DNA of 64,000 bases from Hyphochytrium catenoides (Eukaryota; Sar; Hyphochytriomycetes; Hyphochytriales; Hyphochytriaceae). Positions 11,734-22,205 of the stretch are shown here, piece by piece; position 1 is the first letter of the stretch, and every line of letters begins with the position of its first letter. Below the pieces are notes generated by a model. That model ran no database searches, was not told the DNA's origin, and saw nothing but the letters and a program-made list of their open reading frames with translations. The stretch lies in NCBI GenBank assembly GCA_900088475.1, contig FLMG01000787.1, positions 62,001 to 126,000 on the forward strand, read 5' to 3'. The position numbers and the translations under genes are program-made.

Positions 11734-13375
11734 ATGCACAAGCTGACGAGCGTTGAGGCACAAAGGGTTATGTCGGTGCTGGCGGAGTGCCATGAAAGGT
11801 TAGGGTTCATTAGCTGTATTCCAGAGAAGCCGCAGAAAGACGTAATTGACAAGCTGGATGAGTTTCGTTGTCTTGATTGCTCTGAGCAAATTCGGAAGAT
11901 GTGGCGTCTTGAGGATGACTTACACGCCTCGAATAACACAAAGCCCGGATTCACCAACCCCATCGACGAGCAGGAGGTAAGTCTCCAGGACTGTCACCAG
12001 CTTATATGTACTAACTTTTTGCTCCATTGTGAAGGCCAAGAGCTCTGTGAAGGCTTTATGTCGGTGCCTGAGAGACAATAAGTCTGCTCGGGATGTACTA
12101 AATAAGCACCGGAAGTCCAAGTTCTCCCAGTCTATGACAGAGTTCATCAAGATTTGCGTTGACACGTCTGAGCATACTTATCGGAAGCTGTGCACCACAG
12201 TTGAGGATGACCACTCGAAAAAGAGCAAGTTAACAGAGTTAATTGAGAAGGCCAACACGGCAGAAGAGAATAGGTAAAGTCCGCATTCGAGACTCAGTTG
12301 CTCCATGCCTGGACTCTAAAGCTGCTGATGACTCACTCCAGACAAGCCTTGGACCACCAATTGAAGCTGCTTCGTCAGGATCGAGCAAGAGAGACTACTA
12401 ATCTGCAACAGATAATCCAGAAAATGACAAAGGAGATCGACAATCTCAAGAAGGTGCGTCAACCTACGTTAGATCCCATCGGTATCAGACCTAAAGGTGG
12501 GGGAGGAGGAATCAGAGGAAGAGAAACTTGGACCTCTTACGGAGGGGCTGAACAGATTTGCAACCGGCAGAGGAGCAGCATGCAGTGTGAACGTTGCTAA
12601 AGAACAAGGGCCGGGAGGGCTCCTACAGTTCATGAACACAGAGTCCTATTCGCTAAGCCTAAAACTTGTCTTAGACATCACAAAGCGAAGTGACCTTGGT
12701 CGAGAGCCAAGAAAAAGAGACCAGAGACAGACATAATGACCTTTATGCGAAAACTACCGAGGTGCTAAATGCAGAGCACACCTCCGAGAAAGAAGCGTGT
12801 TTGAAGGCTATCAGTGACCATCAGGCAGAGGAGGCTGCACTGAGAAAGAAGAAAGGCAAACTAGGTGCAGTACCGGCGACCGTACATCGCTTCTCTGTTT
12901 TTTGAGTGCCATTTCCTGTTCCCATTCGCAGGCACCTTAAAAAGTCTTTTGGAACTTCTAAGTGACAACTTATATTTCTTGCTTGGAATGCTAGAAAATG
13001 AGCTGCAGAGCTGGATAGAGAAGTATGACAAGGACATGTCAGACCTAAATGACAAATTCCAGAGGACGAAAGAACTACTTGCTGAGGAAAAGAAGGAGAG
13101 AGAGGAGCTGGAAGAGTACTTTCGGAAGCTGGACGCTGAGAACGATAGAATACAGAGGGAGGAGGCCTTCATTGAACAGCTTCGGGCCCGAGAAAGAAAA
13201 GCGACCATGGTAAGCGTTAGCTTCTGAGATAATGGTGCTGGATTTCTAAGCCCTTCCCTTCCAGGTACTTGAACAAGCGGCTGTACGGATTCAGAAAATC
13301 TTTAGAGGTTGGCAGGTGCGCAGGGCACTGAAGAAGAACTCATCAAAGAAGAAATCGAAGAAGAAGAAGAAGTAG
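11734..13375 (+). CDS. DRC9: Dynein regulatory complex protein 9 (IQCG)
   Basis: Six exons (11734-11976, 12035-12273, 12342-12453, 12675-12864, 12995-13209, 13265-13375) join in phase to 369 residues ending at TAG. The protein is largely coiled coil. Near residue 265 is LQSWIEKYDKDM, the block that marks IQCG/DRC9, followed by a long acidic-basic helix, an IQ motif (AAVRIQKIFRGWQVRRAL) and a lysine-rich tail, the same order as in animal IQCG. DRC9 pairs with DRC10 in the nexin-dynein regulatory complex, which links outer doublets and tunes dynein in motile cilia; the IQ motif binds calmodulin. The start ATG lies just before the conserved N-terminal block HERLGFISCIPEKPQ. Its presence implies a flagellated stage. 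Confidence 0.88.
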
Positions 13376-14390
13376 ACCGCTGACGACAGCTAGACTGGGT
13401 ACAATTCGTTAGCAACCTCGGATATCACTCTCCTAGGGTCAGAGGTCATCCGCCCATGAACCCCCATGCTAAGGCAGCTCAGCGCATGCAGAGCCCAATC
13501 ATTGTCGAGTTCTATATGGCTCTGCCGAAGCTGCAGCTATAAGTTGTGGCTCGTGGTCTGCTATTGATGTGCAGTGGTGGATCATGAACTCTGATAAGTA
13601 GAATAATTCCTAGCTCGCCAGCTGTCTGCACTTGTCTCCATTTTGATAACAAAGCTCTGTGTTGACTGAAAAGTGCTGAATGACGGCCATGTGTTTGATG
13701 TTCAAAAGCTCTGTCTGTTACATGAGAGACAGACAAGAAAGACTCTTATTTCTAGCAGCAGTATCGAGGAAAGAAAGAGACGCAAGGGGAATGGAGAAAC
13801 AATCCAAGAGAGATGTCTTTCCCCATCGACATTACCCATTATTTCCTCTCCTCCGTCCATCGTCTCAAAAATAGAGAGAGAATGAATCTGTCCTTTGCAA
13901 TGGCGGAGAAAGACAGAGCTCTCCGCTTCCCATTCAAGCCGAAAGCCAGATATTCGAGACAGAGAGAGAGAGAAACTCTTTCTATAAATATTGTGATGTC
14001 GGGTTGGGCTTATGACACTGCTATGACAGTGGCTCAGCTACTAAGATAGGCCCTTTAAGACTTTAGTGGTTACTGACATGCACATTACTTAAAGATAGTC
14101 TGGCACACGTCGCAGAGGTGTACCCACTAGCAATAGTGGTTTTAAACCGAGCAACACCTGTCGTGGTGTGTCACAGTGGACAGCATCCCCCGCCATCCGC
14201 GATCTCCGCCACAAGAAGACAGAGATTTTGACTGATTGACCATCGGCAGATGGAGGTTCTGAAGACCGTGCAGGAGAGTTAGAACTGCTAATCTTTATTG
14301 GATTTATGGAGTCTAGGTAGGGGTCCGCTTGTTTGTGTGCATAAGATAGAGGAAGTAGGGGTCACTTAGCAGAGAGCCCGAGTGGACACA
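13376..14390. other. Intergenic region
   Basis: About 1 kb lies between tandem plus-strand genes. It should hold the DRC9 3' end and the uS5m promoter. I see no coding signal; a GA-rich run at about 13,955-13,975 is the only simple repeat. Confidence 0.35.
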
Positions 14391-17300
14391 ATGTTGTCTG
14401 CTGCGAGGTATATTGTCCACAGCGGGCAGCCTGTGCGGGCTCTCGTCCGAACTAAACATGGCTATCCAAACGTCAGTTCGGCTTTAATCCGAAGCACGAC
14501 CGGGATCCGAGTGAGTGAACGTTGCCGTTGCTTGTGTTATTGTCGAGCTAGGTGCTAACGCACTTGTCAATAGTTCAAGTCCACGAAGTCGAAGAAATCT
14601 CAGGAAGGGGATGCCACTGGCACCCCCTCAGCACAATGTGAGTGCCGTCCACTTCCGTACGATTCTGTGTTCTTCTCCCTTCCTACGCCATTAGCATTCA
14701 TTTTCTAGGGCCTTGCACATGCCGATCTTTCCTTGGCTTCTAATTGAGTGGTTGCTCGTGTTAAGTGCTTTGACACACCTCTGAGACTCACACTGCACTT
14801 GTAGGGCTCAATAGTATAGAGGAACTGGAAGAGGATATGCTGCTGGACGTGTTTCCCTCACATAGTACTGTTGATCTCCATCGCGTGCAGTACCAAGGCG
14901 TTGGACCGGAGGAGCGAGTTTTTGTTGGAAAGGACTTCTCAGATGAAGAAAAGTTGCAAGAGATGGTAAGTGACGCGACGCGACATTGTCGAGTGCCTAG
15001 ATCACTCTAGGCTCTGGGTTAGAAGAGTGGTAGCTGAACAAGAGCGAGATGGTGCAACTCTGAAAAGAGTCCAGAGAAGTTCAGAGAAGACACCGTAGCA
15101 CACTGGTGTGGGGGCAAAAGAATGCATGATGGGCAGTAAAGGACGAAAGGTGCGAGCTGACTCGAATGTTGGAAGCGTACAAAGTTAGCATAATGTGAAG
15201 GAATGGATAAACCAGATACCTCATGCTGTGAGCTGGGAAGGCATAGTTCAGCGATATCACAGGACGGTTCAACACCCACTAATTTCCCCTACTATCCATA
15301 GTTCTGGGCCCAGGCCTGGAGAACTGGAGCAGTCTCAACACGCGAAGTAACTAAAGAAGATATTGAAGCTATGAAGGAGCGCATTTTATCCACCAACTAT
15401 TTCTCAAGAGAGCCTGACGCAGTAGCCTTAGATGCTATCGCCAGGATGGCCACAACGAGAAAGGATCACCTCCGTCCGGGAGAGAGATTGAATTACTTCC
15501 GCCTCCTCTATCGCTTGAAGATGCATGAGGTGGACCTCATCATCCTGCACTTAATGTCTTGCTTAAAAAGGGAAGTGGTAGAGGCAGAAGGGTTTCCCAT
15601 CTGGGAAGATGTATGGAAGCCGAGAAAGCCGCTTTCTTCTTCTGAAGAGCGGCAAAATGCCACTTCAAGTAGGCAGAGAGTAACGACCGCGGTACATCAT
15701 GAGGATGGTTCTGTAACTATAAAATATGCTTTACGGGCTCAGTGGGCGCAGGTTCAAGACTGGGAGGAATATCTTAGCTTTGGTCGCCTTGGGGATTATC
15801 CACTACATGCGGACATAGCGCTCCCTCTTCTTCGTGCGCTATTCAAGGTCAAGGAGAAGTATGCCAGATTATATGACAGTGAGATTCACCTGAACCCTAA
15901 AATGGCGGAGTCAGTCATGGCGACGAGGATACGGGACTTGGAGTTGCTAGATCAGCTCGTGAGAGAGCCAACAAGGAGGGAAAGCAGCGTGGCAAAGGAT
16001 CCTGAGGAGAGTCAAAACTTGACAATCCTGACTCGAGTAAAGGCCAAGGTGCTTGACAGAGAACTCCAGAAGTTAGGTGAAGTCTACAAGTACCCCAAGT
16101 CTCCACTTTACGCTCAGGTATTTCGTCATGCGGGGTGAATTAACAAGCTTGCGCTCACTTTGTACCTTTTAGCCAAGTAGATCTGTCGCCTCTACTTCTG
16201 GCGACCACTTTGAACTAGTTCTTCTCGTCTCTGTATCTTTTCTTTTGCTTGTCTTCTCTTTGAGCGCTTCATATCGTCGTAGGACTGTTCCCTTCTTTCA
16301 TGGCCAGAGCATCCCAGCACTTATACTGTCCTTTGCCCTGATTCTGGCTTCTTACGTCCTTCTGCTTTTAGTCGAACGGACTTCAATGGATTGATGATGC
16401 CCTCGAGCACCCCTTCGTCAAGGCGATATTCGAGGTGGCAAAACAGAACCAAAAAGAGGCTGATATTGTTTTGAAAGTGGAGCAACCGCAGATCATCGAT
16501 GAGATTATGGCTGAGATGGCCGCGAAGGACAGCAAAGAGACGCTTGATGAAGAGGAACTGGTCAACAATGGCATTCCCGGCATCTATCACTATCGCGACA
16601 CAGTAGGCCAGACTCAGAAGGTGACTAAAGCTGGAATGATCGGTACTATGAGGGCAACTGTCATCAGCGGCACAGGAGATGGAGCTGTTGGCTTCTCAAT
16701 CTCCAAATCCTCATCGGTAGGTATATGTGAACAGTAACTACTGGTCACACAGACGTTTAAAAGACTGCCTCCAATGCCCACGGCACCCTCCTATGCAGCT
16801 CTCTGGCGCCTTTGCGAAGGCCACAGTTGCCTCGGCGAAGGATATGATGATCTTGGACTTATATCAAGGAAAACACTTGTACCACGACCTTTTCGGGAAG
16901 TTCAAGAAAACAAAAGTCTTTATCCGTGCCAGTAAGTCTGGACTACCTGACAAGACGACTCTTTTTCGACCATTGTCAAGGTCTTTGCATGCATCGCCCG
17001 TCTTCGCTGGCTGTTGACCATCATCCTCTCTTGAGTGCGTGTAAATTGAGCTCCTTTAAGTGACTGTAGCCGAGGAAAGGAATCGCATATCTAGCCTCCT
17101 AACCTATTACGCAGCTCCACCTGGCAGTGGATTGAAGTGCAATAGGAACCTTCATATCATCTTGTCGGGCCTTGGCATCGAGGATGCGACTGCATGGGTT
17201 GTAGGAAACCGCAACCCACATAATGTGCTCAAGGTGACTGTTGCCCCAACTTTGAAATCTATTTGACAGTCCTTGGTTCCGTCTTGCTTCGTGGAGAAAT

Positions 17301-17524
17301 CTTACTCTGAAGCCCCGCCTTCAGCTCTTGCATGTCCATGGCTCTCAATGCTTCTGCCTCCGTAGTTTCTGACTTTTGGGCTTTTGATACAGGCCACATT
17401 TCTCGCGCTTGCAAGCCACTCCACGCCGGAAGATACGGCGGCGGCACGTGGCAGGCGATTGGTGGATCTGAACGTTGCATTCGAAGAGTTTGTCAACAGA
17501 TATCGCACTGGGGCTTCAGCCTAG
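14391..17524 (+). CDS. MRPS5: Mitochondrial small-subunit ribosomal protein uS5m
   Basis: Eight exons (14391-14510, 14574-14637, 14805-14965, 15302-16117, 16372-16720, 16764-16931, 17115-17233, 17393-17524) give 642 residues. The first exon is Arg/Ser-rich and lacks acids, like a mitochondrial targeting peptide. The C-terminal third holds the S5 signature: the double-stranded RNA-binding half around GTMRATVISGTGDGAVGFSISK, then GAFAKATVASAKD, LYHDLFGKFKKTKVFIRA, GLKCNRNLHIILSGLGIED and NRNPHNVLKATF. uS5m helps form the mRNA entrance of the mitoribosome. The roughly 370 residues ahead of the S5 core, including the large exon 4, match nothing I recognise. The exon 5/6 junction was chosen by phase and is the least certain. 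Confidence 0.85.
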
Positions 17525-17646
17525 ATGGTTAGCATTACCTAAATTAAATATTCACACTTAGCTACCTCGAAGGCGGGTGTTCTGAGCTACCAATTCTCTG
17601 TGCTACGAGACCCACGGCGACCTTCTGACCGCAGGTGTACCACCTT

Positions 17647-19577
17647 TCATGACTCCTGGAGTCTCGCCGGCTCGTCCTTATCTGCTGTCTTCAAATCTCC
17701 ATCCCAAGGCAGCAAGGCCATCAGTCGCGCTCCTAGTGCGTTGAATTGATGTCTTTCCCATTGTGCCCTTTCTCTCACGAGTGCACCTTCCTGCCAATGG
17801 TCGGAAGGGACAACTCCGGCCAGATACCTATTCAGGCAGTAGCAGAGCGGACCTCGGTTAAGTGACCTCAAACAATTTGCATCATGTCACCCACCTCTTC
17901 AGTTGCTCCGTTGCATACCGACGATTAAGTGGCACGGGGGGAAGAAATCCCGTGTATACCACTTCCCTTGGTTCCAGTCCTCTATTCTCATAACTGTTGG
18001 CATGAGGCAGTCTATAATCCCATACTACCACCGACCCTGAACGAACGGGTATGTGTTCCATTCGATTGATGACTTCTGCGTCTTCTCTCGGTCGAATGGG
18101 GGAAAAATCACCGACACAGACGGTAGGTCTGTCTGACTGAAAGTCGAGCGGGATGTCGTCTTTGTGTCGGGCGAAGTACGATTCGAACTCTTTATGAAAT
18201 CCTGGGACGCATTCAAAGCCACCTAGGCAATGGCAGTAAATCCAAAAGCTGAGATGGGAAGCCTGAAACCTGGCTGAAAGAGTTGTACACACGAATGAGA
18301 TTCCTTACCGGTATTGGGTTCCAAATTGTCAGTAAGAGAGACAAAGCACTGAATGGGCCGCCATCGGGGTACAGCTTTGTCACTCTCAAACATCTTCAAG
18401 GGACAGCAGTCCAAGTGTGGCGTAAGTGATCGCTGAAGAGCCTTCTTCTTCCCTTCCGTCTCTCCCTGCCTGGTGATAGCTCTAGAAAGGCTGTCTGGCA
18501 CCCTAAAGCAAACCCTGTCCACATAGTAATACCCCTGCGTGGGATCAAAAGAGCCAAAAGGATGAAGGTAGCCAGGATTGTCGCCTATGGCATACGTCCT
18601 CTCCCACAGTTGAGAGATGAGAGCGAAGAGCTTCTCGTTCTGCATCAGCTTCATTTTCCAAGACGTATAGAACACGTCGATTATCCCGCCGGCCCCGCCC
18701 GTCGAAGAGAGGTCTCGCAGTCTCTCCCCTGTCTCATGCAGGTTTGCAGGATCCTACCCAGCAGGCAAAACAAGGGCAACAAAAGCGGCATTACGCTGAG
18801 TCTACGCCGAAGACTCTTAATTCATGAACTGAAGCTAGAGCTCACTATGATAGTGATGGAGGTAGAAGCTATAAACGGAGTCATAAAATGAGCTAGCGGT
18901 CCCTACCACGCCATGCTGACGTAAGGTCTCATGCAGCCCTCGCCTTGCTTCCCTTATCTCTTCTTCACCAAAGATGCCATCAACCACCAGAAAGCCCCGC
19001 TCGAGAAATGTCTCGATTTGTTGAGCAGTGAGAACCTCCTCTCTAGGTGCTCTGGGATAAGGTTCGGTGGCGTCCGGGCTGAATAAATACCCGCATTTCT
19101 CTCCCTGGCTGGAAGCTGGACTAGAGTTCCTTTGGGTACCTTGAAACTCTGTGGCTGCTTGGCTTGGCTGCTGTTCTGTAGTAGCATCGCGGATGATGAG
19201 GTCGAACTATTCTACTTGTTTTTGTTGCAAATGTTGGAGCCAACTAGCTTGGAAATCTAGAAGTAGGAAGCTGAAGTGGATGCGAACGAAAGGGAGGAAG
19301 AATAGCAAGCGACAACTTGACGATAGAAGCAGGAGGTACGTCGCCAGTAGCCATTTCGCAGGCGGAGCTTGATACCTTGCCTTGCCCTCTTCTTCGTGTC
19401 GGCACTATAGTCGACATTCTTTCCCAGGAGTTGTTTGACGGTCTTCAGTGACTGAACTCGTTCCAAAACTAGCCGCTTATCGCCGCCCCCTGCCTTCAAG
19501 CTCCTAATCTCATCCTCTAAACACTTCTTCTTCTCCAGGAGCTTCTCTTTGGTGCCAATCTTGTCCTGGAGACTCAT
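17647..19577 (-). CDS. Phytanoyl-CoA dioxygenase (PhyH)-like 2OG-Fe(II) oxygenase
   Basis: Five exons (19577-19376, 19175-18907, 18753-18309, 18222-17895, 17827-17647) give 474 residues. After a predicted coiled-coil N-terminus (MSLQDKIGTKEKLLEKKK...) come the PhyH features: a leading FLERGFLVVDGIF block, the iron-binding HxD in TPHLDC, GGFECVPGFH, the distal His in RLPHANS within SGSVVVWDY, and a tail block LGARLMALLPW. Such enzymes hydroxylate small molecules or lipids using 2-oxoglutarate; the substrate cannot be read from sequence. The exon 4/5 junction (69-nt... intron with GTGGGT donor) removes a TGA that would otherwise cut off the tail. An N-terminal coiled coil is unusual for this family. 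The gene is convergent with uS5m, only about 120 bp apart. Confidence 0.82.
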
Positions 19578-20472
19578 GGCTGATACGAGTTAATGGCACA
19601 ATAATCCGTTCAGCATCTGGCGCTCAAGAGACGCCACGGTGACTCAGACCACTGGTGAACCGCCTCTCGCAAGGGACGGAAAGGTTGTTTCATCGCTGCA
19701 ATCCCAGGAGAAAGTCGACGAAGGGGAAGTCATTCATCCAAGAAGTAGAAGGTCGCTTTGTCTGTCTGGGTCTTGCCAAGTGTGGCCACTCTATAGTGTG
19801 GAAACGACCTTTCTATCTCAAACGGGCGAGCGACAGTGATGAATTTGCCTGTTCCATCATCGTCCTGGCTCCACACTGCGCAGCTGCGCGCCCCGCTCGA
19901 GGAGTCTGAAGCACGCCAACGACGAAGACCAGATCAGAACCATCATCCACTTGCTCAATCATTCCTAGAGCTCACGACGGGTTTACTGGGTATCAGTCAG
20001 AAATATGGGTAACTACCCTCTTGGAGTGAAGACCATAAGAAAAATTAAACTGGGAATCAAGAAATCGATTTATGGGTAGGCAAAAATTATTGTGGGCAAG
20101 GACAAGCTCATGTTTGAGTGTTGAATGAAGCCGCAGCTTCATCGCTCAGCGCTCAGAAATCTGCACTCGATCTGCGGCAAACAAGCGCTCCACCTCATCC
20201 GATAGTTCGTTGTGTCAGTGAAGCGTCCCTTTGGACTCCCAGGCAGTTGAAAACTGAGAGACAAGCCCTTAACTTTTTACGGAGAAGTTTACTGGGGAGC
20301 TAGCTGTGATCCTTTAATCCTCTCTGCGAACTGAACGAGGGATGCTCCATGTTCGCGTGCAGAGGACTCATCAATCAGTTTCATAGGCATTGCCGCTGAA
20401 ACCTGCCTTCATTGAAGCGTTTGGTGCTTCATAACTTCCTTTCAGCCCGAGGCCATCTACCAGCGCTAAAAG
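19578..20472. promoter_or_regulatory. Divergent region between PhyH-like and MED30-like genes
   Basis: About 0.9 kb lies between divergent starts. Between 19,640 and 19,950 long open frames exist on both strands with protein-like composition. I cannot decide between an upstream exon, a small gene or chance. Confidence 0.35.
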
Positions 20473-21487
20473 ATGGAGGAGGTCATTGCTCGTGCGGCTT
20501 TTCATGGGGAAGGCAATGTTCACAAGCTCCTTCACACCGCACACAGTATCCTTAGCGAACTTCGAGACTTGAACTTACAGAGTCCATCCTCGTGGCCACA
20601 GCAGTCCTCAGGCGGGGAAGGGGCTTCAGCACAGACAAGGTGAGGTGGGAGTATTTGGGGAGTTGCGGCTGTCGATGACTATGCCGGGGAGTCATATCCC
20701 ACTTATACTATGTATTCATCATTAAATGCAATACCAAGCTAAACTGCCGATCCCTACTAGGCCTGGCCAAGAGACACCCTACAGCAGCGTTCGGCGAAAA
20801 CTGCCAGACTCATCATCTCGACTAGACTTCCTCTTCAAGCAGTATGTACAGACGTACTCCCGCATAGTCGAAGATATAAAGATCATCTGCGGACAACTCC
20901 ATCGTGTGAAAGCAGCTCAGACGGTTCGCACCTTATATAACCCTTCTTACCGCATACTATGATCTTGGTCTTCCTTATTGTCTATCTCCACCCCTATTCC
21001 CTTTAGCCATTGGTGTCCCCCTGCTTCCCTTTTTGTTGGGTAGGCTCACCAATCCACCTCGCTCAACAGATGGCTGTTTCGGAAGATACTTTGCGACTGG
21101 AGGAACAAAGAGATCAGCTAAGAAAGGTCTGTTATGTTGTCGTCTATGCGTACTCTTCCTAGAACTGGCCTCTTTAGCCACTCTTTCTTGCTCTTGCAGG
21201 AGATAGAAGCACGAAACACAGTGCTGAAAGATATCATCGACCGTATGTTGGACCTTCAGATCTGTATTAATACAATGAGGACGGACTCGGACGTTGGCAA
21301 GGTCCGAAGAATAGATGAGATGACAAAGAGCATTCCCCCAGTAGATCCGCTGGCAAATAGCGCCCCGGATCAGCAGCAAGATGATGACAAGGAGGATGAA
21401 CCGCTAAGTACGGCCAGGCTTATGATGGAAACAAACAAAGTATCGCCCGGGTCCTCTAGTACAGGCCGAGGACGCAAAAAGAAGTAA
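20473..21487 (+). CDS. MED30: Mediator complex subunit 30-like
   Basis: Four exons (20473-20639, 20761-20923, 21070-21126, 21200-21487) join in phase to 224 residues. Three helical blocks follow the MED30 pattern: HKLLHTAHSILSELRDLN near the start, SRLDFLFKQYVQTYSRIVED in exon 2, and a long C-terminal helix RLEEQRDQLRKEIEARNTV...ILDLQICINTMR-like that parallels the animal block ending in WDINAMLAMR. A charged, disordered tail ends in GRGRKKK. MED30 sits in the Mediator head/middle region and helps RNA polymerase II initiation. Similarity is by helix pattern and a short C-terminal block, so another small coiled-coil protein is possible. Confidence 0.55.
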
Positions 21488-22205
21488 TAACAGCTCTACC
21501 ACCTCTGACCCTTCCGCTCCTAGTCTACCTCATCGCCTCAAGATGGACTTACGCTCTCTACTAAGTGTCATACTCATTCACGGACTCCGTCAGAACTTAT
21601 CACCTTAGTTCCTGACCCCGGTCGCCCCACTTCTGGCAAAGAATTATTTGGCAGTAGCTGCCTTTAGTATCCCAAAGAGTGAGTCGCCCGGGGGAGAAGC
21701 AAGGATAGTCCTCTCGCGTGCCTCTCCGCCAATGCCTCTTGTTGGACTCGAAGGGATCTATAATATAGAGTCAGAGGGATGCCTCAGCCATGCCAACGCC
21801 GAAAGAGTTCTTCGATCTATGCCTGGCTGTATGCGACAAATTAGGGAAGGAAGGTGTTATTCTGAGAGCGACTACTTGTACTAACATTTTTTCACAACCT
21901 TCCAAGATAATGCTTTCACGTAGAATCAGCCTAATGCGACAATACAAGGAAGGTATCTTTCGAAGATCGTCTTGGTTGAAGCTTCTGAAGAATTTTGAAG
22001 ATGCTGCATCGTAGCTCACATTGCCATTCTTAGAAAGTACAGGGGTTCTAGTCAGTAATAGCAGAGGGAGCAGAGAGAAGGTTGATCCTTCGAACCGCCC
22101 TCATCACCCGCAACAAGCCGTAGAGCTCTCCACTAAGAGACAATTCTTGACCGGAGCCAGGGTCAGAAAGGCTCGAGTAGTTTCCGGAGCCAAGCTGGAA
22201 CTCTG
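21488..22205. other. Intergenic region with an unsupported small ORF
   Basis: An ATG frame at 21790-22014 encodes 74 residues (MPTPKEFFDLCLAVCDKLGK...), but overlapping frames on both strands are equally open and nothing is recognisable. I do not call it a gene. Confidence 0.3.

Noticed and set aside
17884-17900. TGA taken as the end of the PhyH-like gene
   Set aside because: A GTGGGT donor just before it joins in phase to an exon with the conserved tail LGARLMALLPW.
19200-19260. In-frame TAG between the two first parts of the PhyH-like gene, hinting at a reassigned stop codon
   Set aside because: A GT-AG intron from 19375 to 19176 removes it and keeps phase; TAG ends several other genes.
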